NCBI GenBank assembly: GCA_934567115.1
Contig: CAKTJA010000031.1
Coordinates: 1 to 11,371, forward strand
Source: an uncultured Oscillospiraceae bacterium
GTDB taxonomy: Bacteria; Bacillota; Clostridia; Oscillospirales; Oscillospiraceae
Length of the DNA stretch: 11,371 bases
Reading direction: 5' to 3'
Under the pieces are notes generated by a model, which was not told where the DNA came from, did no database searches, and was given only the letters and a program-made list of their open reading frames with translations. Every line of letters starts with the position of its first letter. Position 1 is the stretch's first letter. A program made the translations under genes and the position numbers. Shown one piece after another: positions 1-4,837 of this stretch.

Positions 1-19
1 TTTCTCTCCGTCTATCATA

Positions 20-28
20 TGCTATAAA
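20..28 (+). promoter_or_regulatory. Candidate extended -10 promoter for the signal-peptide ORF
   Basis: TGC-TATAAA matches an extended -10 element (TGn followed by a TATAAT-like hexamer). The -35 region would fall at the very edge of the window (positions 1-6, TTTCTC) and is poor, as is common with extended -10 promoters. The predicted start site near 35 would give a leader of about 120 nt before the ATG at 156. This is a sequence match only. Confidence 0.4.
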
Positions 29-155
29 CAGTCTCCCTCCCGGGACATGCGCGCCGCCGCAGGGCGGACGGCTTTCCGCTTCGGCGCTTTCCGGCCGGGG
101 AGGGAAGGAGCGCGGAGGAAACAAAACGGCACAACGAAAAGGGAAGGGCTACAAA

Positions 156-230
156 ATGAAGAAGCCTTTAAGTCTTTCCCTCGCGCTCATTCTCAGCATG
201 GCGCTGTCCGTCCCCGCGCCCGGATCGTGA
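156..230 (+). pseudogene. Orphan signal-peptide ORF (24 aa), probable remnant of an exported-protein gene
   Basis: An ATG at 156 is preceded by a purine-rich site (GGGAAGGG, 141-148) at workable spacing. The ORF encodes a textbook Sec signal peptide: MKK start, a hydrophobic core (LSLSLALILSMALS) and a V-P-A cleavage motif. It then hits TGA at 228 after only PGS. It resembles the signal peptide of the SLH protein later in this window (MKKALSILL...). No reading frame downstream continues as a mature exported protein. The simplest reading is a surface-protein gene that lost its body by deletion or nonsense mutation. A genuine short secreted or leader peptide is possible but less likely. The promoter at 20-28 and the terminator-like hairpin at 273-301 would make it a complete small transcription unit. 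Confidence 0.45.
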
Positions 231-272
231 CCTTCCCCTGCCGCGCGTACAGGTAAAGCGAAGAACCGCATG

Positions 273-301
273 CGCCCCGTTCGGTGGGGCGGGGAGTTTT
301 T
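273..301 (+). terminator. Candidate weak intrinsic terminator
   Basis: CGCCCC (273-278) and GGGGCG (286-291) form a 6-bp GC stem with a 7-nt loop. A GGGAG spacer and five T residues (297-301) follow. The spacer between stem and T-tract makes this a weak example. It would end transcription from the upstream promoter before the promoter at 312-340. Confidence 0.35.
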
Positions 302-311
302 GGCGCCGCCC

Positions 312-340
312 TTGCCTTTTCGCGTCTCCGGAAGTATAAT
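312..340 (+). promoter_or_regulatory. Sigma-A promoter of the 867-aa protein/GNAT operon
   Basis: TTGCCT (312-317) and a perfect TATAAT (335-340) are separated by exactly 17 bp. The predicted transcription start is near 347. This places any ATG upstream of 340 outside the transcript and supports the ATG at 404 as the start of the downstream gene. Confidence 0.65.
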
Positions 341-403
341 GACGGCAGAACGGACGACGTAACGGCGGTTACGCGAATATATGATATCGGGAGGGCCTTT
401 GTC

Positions 404-3007
404 ATGCTGGAGGAATATATGCAGAGAGAGCGTCGGCGGTCGGCCGACCATGCGGAGCCGGTGCACCGTGAAGCGCCTGTACAGGAGGCGCCCGCGCGGC
501 TTCAGGCGGAGCAGAGGGCGGAGCGGCTGATCGCGCCGGCCGGTCAGCCTGTCGCACAGGCGATCGCGGAGCGGCTGCCCGCCGGCGGGGAGGGGCCTCA
601 GCCCCCGGTCCCGATCCCGGAGCCGCCGCAGGAGGAGATCGCTCCGCGCAATAAGCGGGAGAGGAGGCTGCTCAGGCAGCGTCAGGAGGAGGAACGCCGC
701 CGCGAGGCGGAGGCGGAAGAGCAGCGCCGCCTTGAGGAGGAGCGTCTCCGCCGCGAAGAGGACGAGCGCCGCGCACGGGAGGAGGAGCGCGCTGCCGAGC
801 AGCGGCGCAGAGAACAGCGGCACACGCTGCTTCTGGACGATCATGTGCGTGAGCTGCTGGCCGAGCTTCTCTCCGAACAGGACGACGAGCAGGCGGAGGT
901 CAGGGCGCGGGTATTCATACGCGCCGCCGCAGGACTGCTTTTCAGCGGGAACGCCGAGCTTGCCGAGGGATACGGCGCAACGGTGGATTACACGGATGGC
1001 GTGCGGCATTTCGTCGCGCTGATCGCCACTCAGGCGGAGGATCGGGACGCCGCCGGGCAGCTGATTGAAAAGGCGCAGGAGCATATGCGGCGTTTTGGCG
1101 CGCTTGCGCAGGAGCGCGCTGTCATCGCCTTTGCGAACAACGGCCTTCTTGAGCTGGTGAGGGAGGAGTGCCTGAACGACAGGAGGATCGAAAGCATACT
1201 CTCCCGCGCTGCGATGGAGATGTCCGAGGACTACAGCGAGGCGTTCGACCGGCAGATGGAGGTATGGGGGATATTTGAAAGCGATGTTGCACGGAACCTC
1301 CACATGCCGATGCGGACGGAGAGGGGCGGCGCGGAGATCTTTGCCCCCGGAAGCCCCTATGCCTATCTTGCGAAAAAGTCCACGCAGGAGGAGTTCCGGG
1401 AGAAGGCCCGGACGCTGATGCAGCGCGAGCCGGGGCTTACACAGGAGCAGGCGGAGCGCCGCGTCTATGACGAGCACAGACGCGAGCTGGAGGAGCGGGC
1501 GAAGCAGCGCACGTACAGGGGCGGCGTTGTATCGGGCGTTTCGGCGGAGGGCTGGGCGCGCCACGGCGGCGCGAGCTTCAGCCAGACGCTGCCGGCGGCT
1601 CAGGCTTACCGGATCGCGGAGAACAGCGGGGGCTTCCTCTATGCCAAGACCGTCGGGGACGGCCTGTGCGAGCTGCACCCCACGATCCCGGAAACGATAG
1701 AGGTCAATGGGGAGAGCATTCCTCTGCGCCGCTGCTATACCATGATGGTCAAGGCCCTTATGCACGGCGTTTTGGATGAAAACGGAAATCTGCGTGACGA
1801 CGCGGAGGAATTCGTGAAAGGAGCGGATTTTTCCTGCCGCACATTTTCGGTGGCCGATTCCCGGGAGACCTTCCTTGTCGAGCTGCGGAACGGCTATAAG
1901 AGAGTTTTTACGGAAATGCTCGGAAGCGAGGAAAAGGCCGAGGAGGAGGTACAGCTGCTTCACAGGGTCGTTATGATCCAGGCGGAGAAGAACAAAGACG
2001 ATTCCCCTGCGATCCTGACGAGGGAAATCATGGGCAGCCTGACCGGTGCGGTGAACCGCATCAGGGGGGCGTTCGGCGGCGCGGATACGCCCGAAAGGCT
2101 GCGCGAGCTGCGCGGCGAAACAGAGCAGTTCAAAAGCTCGCCCGAGCAGCTTCGGGACGCCATGCTGGCCCGCCACATCAATCCCGCGCTGCGGAGCCGG
2201 GTGGAGTCCATGCGCGCCGCCTTTAAGGAGCAAAACGTTAGAGAGAGAAACGGAGAAAGAAACGGCGGCGAGCCGCTGACGCAGGAGCAGCGGCAGGAGA
2301 TCGCCAGCGTCTACTCGCTCTATGCCGACTTGGATCAGGCCCTGCGGGAGATGATGGCGGTCCGCGACATGGACGTCAACGACCCGGATGTGCCGCTGCA
2401 AAACGCCTGCTCGGCGCACAGCGTCATGATCTGGAAGATCCAGAGCTACTATACAAAAGAGGGAGCGCGTGCGTCCGCAGCCTACTGGACGGCGGAATAT
2501 CTCCACAAATATCCGGAGCGGTGCGTCGAATACGCCATTTCGCACTTTGATATGCTGAAGGAAAAGAAGCTGCTGTCGGGCGGGGGGCTGACCCCTGAGA
2601 AGGCGCTTGAGCGCTTCCGCGCGATTCAGACGCACCTTCAGGCGGGCGGCGAACTGAGCAAGGATGATGAGAGGATGCTCAGAGACGTCCTGATCCAGGG
2701 CGGCGAATCGCCCGCCAAATATGAATACCATGTGGCCGGGAACCTTGGTCAGACGGACGACGGGCTGCTCATCACCTCGGAGGGCTTCGCGGCCGAGACG
2801 AGCCAGTATATGGTCGCGCCTTTCAGCCGTCATCACGCCGTTGGACTTTACCGCGGCGAGGATGATGATTCTTCGGGCAATATCATCAACAGCGGCATGG
2901 TGGCGTACTACAACCATGATGATCCGCTTCCGGACAGAGATACGGAGCAGCTTGTGAAAACCAATGTCAAGATGCAGACGCAGCGTCTGCCCGGCGATGG
3001 GAGGTAG
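404..3007 (+). CDS. Hypothetical protein, 867 aa, with Arg/Glu-rich helical N-terminus
   Basis: I do not recognise this protein. The start at 404 is chosen because GGGAGGG (389-395) sits 8 nt upstream and the promoter TATAAT at 335-340 rules out the in-frame ATG at 284. An in-frame ATG at 419, with its own close GGAGGA, is an alternative. There is no signal peptide or membrane segment, so it is probably cytoplasmic. Visible regions are a charged N-terminus (1-60), a Pro-rich stretch (about 61-76), a long segment made mostly of Arg, Glu, Gln and Ala (about 81-140) predicted to be a continuous helix or coiled coil, then about 700 residues of mixed globular sequence. Much of that part looks helical, and the C-terminal 90 residues are richer in Gly, Asp and Tyr. 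I see no Walker, nuclease, kinase or protease motif. Its stop lies 6 bp before the GNAT gene, with which it is very likely co-transcribed. The coding call is secure; the function is unknown. Confidence 0.85.
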   Translation: MLEEYMQRERRRSADHAEPVHREAPVQEAPARLQAEQRAERLIAPAGQPVAQAIAERLPAGGEGPQPPVPIPEPPQEEIAPRNKRERRLLRQRQEEERRREAEAEEQRRLEEERLRREEDERRAREEERAAEQRRREQRHTLLLDDHVRELLAELLSEQDDEQAEVRARVFIRAAAGLLFSGNAELAEGYGATVDYTDGVRHFVALIATQAEDRDAAGQLIEKAQEHMRRFGALAQERAVIAFANNGLLELVREECLNDRRIESILSRAAMEMSEDYSEAFDRQMEVWGIFESDVARNLHMPMRTERGGAEIFAPGSPYAYLAKKSTQEEFREKARTLMQREPGLTQEQAERRVYDEHRRELEERAKQRTYRGGVVSGVSAEGWARHGGASFSQTLPAAQAYRIAENSGGFLYAKTVGDGLCELHPTIPETIEVNGESIPLRRCYTMMVKALMHGVLDENGNLRDDAEEFVKGADFSCRTFSVADSRETFLVELRNGYKRVFTEMLGSEEKAEEEVQLLHRVVMIQAEKNKDDSPAILTREIMGSLTGAVNRIRGAFGGADTPERLRELRGETEQFKSSPEQLRDAMLARHINPALRSRVESMRAAFKEQNVRERNGERNGGEPLTQEQRQEIASVYSLYADLDQALREMMAVRDMDVNDPDVPLQNACSAHSVMIWKIQSYYTKEGARASAAYWTAEYLHKYPERCVEYAISHFDMLKEKKLLSGGGLTPEKALERFRAIQTHLQAGGELSKDDERMLRDVLIQGGESPAKYEYHVAGNLGQTDDGLLITSEGFAAETSQYMVAPFSRHHAVGLYRGEDDDSSGNIINSGMVAYYNHDDPLPDRDTEQLVKTNVKMQTQRLPGDGR

Positions 3008-3013
3008 GAGAAA

Positions 3014-3847
3014 ATGCTCAGTCGAATCGTTTCCGTCAGGCCCGGAGAGCCGGGCGGCTATGCGCCGCTGCTTCCGCCCGGAGTGACGGAGGGCTTTTTC
3101 GCCGCGCCGCTGCTGCTCGGCTATGAGCTTGGCGGCGCGCCCTGCGGCGTGCTGGCAGCAGACTGCTTCGAGCATGCAATCACGCTGCGCTGGCTGGGCG
3201 TGGACGCCTCCGTCCGCCGCCGGGGGATCGCGGGCGAGCTGCTCGACGCGCTGTGCGCGCTTGCCGACGAGACCGGCGTGCGGGAGCTGGACGCAGTCGT
3301 GTCCGGGGACGGGGAGGGACCGGTCCGCTCGCTGCTGTTTGACCGGGGCTTTGCGTGCGAGGACGTGTCGCCGGTCTACCGCTTTCCGCTCTCGGCCGTG
3401 CTGAACGGTCCGCTTTCGGCGGCGCTTGACCGGAAGGAACCGCGCGTTACGGCGCTGAACAGCCTGCCCGCCTATCTGCTGCGGGACCTCAACGCCGCGC
3501 TTGCTGCGCCGGACGGCCCGATGTATCCCGCCATCGACCCGGGCGCGCTGCTGGAGGAGAGCATGGCGTGGCTGGAGAATGGAGAGGTCACGGCCTGTCT
3601 GCTGCTTGCGCCCTGCGGCGAGGGGATCGAGCTGCGCTGGATCTACAGCAGGTATCAGAGCCGCATCGCCGTGCAGAGCTTGTTTGCCGGAGCGGCCCGC
3701 GCGCTCGGCGCGCACTACCCGCCGCAGACCGTGGTCCACGCCGCGGCGCTGATCCCAAGCGCGGACACGATCCTTCACCGGCTGACCGGCGGGCAGCTCA
3801 CGCGCGAGGATAGCGTCGCCCGCTATTGCCGCCGCAGAGAGCCTTGA
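3014..3847 (+). CDS. GNAT-family N-acetyltransferase, tandem-domain, 277 aa
   Basis: Proteins of this fold transfer an acetyl group from acetyl-CoA to an amine; the substrate here is unknown. The N-terminal half has the acetyl-CoA pyrophosphate-binding motif A: a beta strand (TLRWLGVDASV) followed by R68-R-R-G71-I-A73 (the R/QxxGxG/A signature) and a helix, then a later LLFDRGF segment typical of the GNAT end (about 106-113). The C-terminal half repeats the pattern: ELRWI at 206-210, a helix (about 216-231), and an ILHRLTGG segment (253-260). It lacks the RxxGxG/A signature, having YQSRIAV instead. This suggests a tandem GNAT in which only the first domain binds acetyl-CoA. AGGAG (3006-3010) overlaps the stop of the upstream gene and lies 3 nt before the ATG, which implies one operon with translational coupling. 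Partnership with the 867-aa protein is inferred from this arrangement alone. Confidence 0.8.
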   Translation: MLSRIVSVRPGEPGGYAPLLPPGVTEGFFAAPLLLGYELGGAPCGVLAADCFEHAITLRWLGVDASVRRRGIAGELLDALCALADETGVRELDAVVSGDGEGPVRSLLFDRGFACEDVSPVYRFPLSAVLNGPLSAALDRKEPRVTALNSLPAYLLRDLNAALAAPDGPMYPAIDPGALLEESMAWLENGEVTACLLLAPCGEGIELRWIYSRYQSRIAVQSLFAGAARALGAHYPPQTVVHAAALIPSADTILHRLTGGQLTREDSVARYCRRREP

Positions 3848-3897
3848 CGCTCGGCGAAGGGAAAAAGACGTGCGGCTCCGCCAAAAAGTGAATAGAT

Positions 3898-3911
3898 TTA
3901 ACCTGTGTTAA
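3898..3911. promoter_or_regulatory. Candidate Crp/Fnr-type operator (PrfA-box-like palindrome)
   Basis: TTAACCTGTGTTAA is a perfect inverted repeat, TTAAC-N4-GTTAA. It matches the established Listeria PrfA box TTAACANNTGTTAA at every specified position except the sixth. It has the same 5+4+5 geometry as the FNR site TTGAT-N4-ATCAA. Its centre (3904.5) lies at -41.5 from the start site predicted by the -10 element at 3934-3939, where class II activators of this family bind. The gene downstream encodes a Crp/Fnr regulator. Confidence 0.6.
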
Positions 3912-3919
3912 TGCGCGAA

Positions 3920-3931
3920 ACCGAAATCGGT
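3920..3931. promoter_or_regulatory. Second palindrome in the promoter spacer
   Basis: ACCGA-AA-TCGGT is a perfect 5+2+5 inverted repeat lying between the TTAAC palindrome and the -10 element, centred near -20.5. Protein bound there would be expected to block RNA polymerase. It could be a repressor site, but a 10-base match can also occur by chance. Confidence 0.3.
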
Positions 3932-3939
3932 GATATCAT
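3931..3939 (+). promoter_or_regulatory. Extended -10 promoter of the Crp/Fnr-family gene
   Basis: TGA-TATCAT (3931-3939) is an extended -10 element. No good -35 hexamer exists 16-18 bp upstream (ATGCGC at 17 bp), as expected for an activator-dependent promoter. The predicted start site is near 3946, giving a leader of about 50 nt. Confidence 0.5.
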
Positions 3940-3995
3940 GACTCAGTTCGACAATATCGGAGACGGATCAAACAGAGACAGGGAGGATCGAGGCT

Positions 3996-4607
3996 GTGGA
4001 CGGAGACTTTTCGATAGGAAGCTTGCTGCGTATCGACGATGAGGAGCGCGCACAGGCACTGGCGCAAATGGCGAAGCCGGTGCATGTTGAGAAAAATACC
4101 ATACTGGTCGTGCCGGGGGAGGTCCAGACGCAGATACCGATCCTGCTCAGCGGTGTGTTTCGAGGCTTCGTCCTCGACCCGGAGGGCGAAGAGGTGACCG
4201 ACTGCTTCATCTACCTCAAAGGAGAGATGGCGATCGGCTGCAACCCGCTGGGAGAGCCGTCCTTTATCGGACTGGAGGCGATCACGGACTGCGAGGTTGT
4301 GACGATCCCGGTCGACGAGCTTTTGTCCATGCTGAACTCGGACATGGAGCTGCTGCGCGTCTATAACCGCTATCTTCTTGAGGGGCTGAGCCGCCACTGG
4401 AGGGGGAAAATGCTGATGCACCGGCATACCGCGATGCAGCGGTATGAGTGGTTTCTGGAGAACTATCCGGGGCTGGCCGACGTGGTGAGCAGCAAGCATA
4501 TCGCGTCCTTCCTCGGAATGACGACGGTGACCGTCAGCCGTCTGCGGCGCGAGCTGCGCGGTGGAAAGAGCAGACCGTACCGGCGGCGCGCGGAGGCCGG
4601 CGAATAA
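3996..4607 (+). CDS. Crp/Fnr-family transcriptional regulator, 203 aa
   Basis: One-component regulators of this family bind a small effector or sense redox through an N-terminal cyclic-nucleotide-binding-type beta barrel, and bind DNA as dimers through a C-terminal winged helix. The barrel covers about 10-115 (for example ILLSGVFRGFVLDPEGEEV). The equivalent of the cAMP phosphate-binding loop (GEPSFIGLEAITD, 86-98) has the GE and GxE features but lacks the Arg-Ser/Thr that contacts the cyclic phosphate, so cAMP is not an obvious ligand. Cysteines at 70, 82 and 99 are not arranged like the FNR iron-sulphur cluster. A dimer helix spans about 112-140. The helix-turn-helix covers about 165-187 (SSKHIASFLGMTTVTVSRL), with T179-V-S181-R182 matching the family recognition helix. 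The start is GTG at 3996, with GGGAGG (3981-3986) 9 nt upstream. Length is slightly below the usual 220-230. Autoregulation is suggested by the palindrome at 3898-3911. The regulated pathway is unknown. Confidence 0.87.
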   Translation: MDGDFSIGSLLRIDDEERAQALAQMAKPVHVEKNTILVVPGEVQTQIPILLSGVFRGFVLDPEGEEVTDCFIYLKGEMAIGCNPLGEPSFIGLEAITDCEVVTIPVDELLSMLNSDMELLRVYNRYLLEGLSRHWRGKMLMHRHTAMQRYEWFLENYPGLADVVSSKHIASFLGMTTVTVSRLRRELRGGKSRPYRRRAEAGE

Positions 4608-4623
4608 CGGGGGACCGCCGCTG

Positions 4624-4652
4624 TTGACAAGTCCGCGCCACCCGTCTATACT
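4624..4652 (+). promoter_or_regulatory. Strong sigma-A promoter of the SLH protein gene
   Basis: A perfect TTGACA (4624-4629) and TATACT (4647-4652) are separated by 17 bp, the best promoter match in the window. The predicted start is near 4659, leaving a 5' leader of about 180 nt before the ATG at 4838. It begins only 16 bp after the Crp/Fnr-family stop codon, so the SLH gene should have its own transcript. Confidence 0.75.
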
Positions 4653-4693
4653 GAATGCGGGGCGCGGGAGCATGAAGCGCCAAATCGTTTATC

Positions 4694-4731
4694 ACACGGC
4701 TGTTCCCCGGTCTGCCGGCGGATGACCGTGT
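4694..4731 (+). other. Leader hairpin in the SLH mRNA 5' untranslated region
   Basis: ACACGG (4694-4699) pairs with CCGTGT (4726-4731). Inside this, CCGG (4707-4710) pairs with CCGG (4715-4718) around a TCTG loop, forming a two-level stem-loop early in the leader. It has no T-tract, so it is not a terminator. I could not match it to a known riboswitch class. Confidence 0.4.
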
Positions 4732-4750
4732 TATGGAAAACTTGATCGGA

Positions 4751-4760
4751 TAAGGAGGAA
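4751..4760 (+). promoter_or_regulatory. Orphan Shine-Dalgarno sequence in the leader (possible mRNA-stabilising site)
   Basis: TAAGGAGGAA is a near-perfect anti-16S match, but no ATG, GTG or TTG lies at suitable distance. The true start is about 78 nt further on. In Bacillus cry genes such sites (STAB-SD) bind 30S subunits and protect long-lived mRNAs from 5' decay; the same role here is an inference. Confidence 0.35.
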
Positions 4761-4837
4761 GATCGGCAAGGAAAACGGAGAGTGAAATCTACCGCGCTGC
4801 ACCTGTGTAAAAAACGAAAAGGAGTGTGTAAGAAGAA

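Noticed and set aside
284..403. A 40-residue N-terminal extension of the 867-aa protein from the ATG at 284
   Set aside because: This start lies upstream of the TATAAT at 335-340 and has no ribosome binding site. The ATG at 404 has a well-spaced GGGAGGG.
149..3778. A 1209-codon open frame on the minus strand opposite the 867-aa protein and GNAT genes
   Set aside because: Its translation is low-complexity and rich in Arg, Leu and Ala with no domain. It spans two clear + strand genes and their promoter. It arises because GC-rich codon use removes stops on the opposite strand.
3898..3911. Reading the TTAAC palindrome as a Rex site
   Set aside because: Rex sites have the opposite half-site order (GTTAA-N4-TTAAC). 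The order here matches the Crp/Fnr/PrfA type.
4581..4620. A CGGCGG...CCGCCG stem as terminator of the Crp/Fnr-family gene
   Set aside because: There is no T-tract after it, and the left arm lies within the coding sequence. The SLH promoter starts immediately downstream.
4672..4725. A 17-codon ORF at the start of the SLH leader (MKRQIVYHT...)
   Set aside because: The GGGAG before it is only about one base from the ATG, and the peptide has no feature of an attenuator leader.
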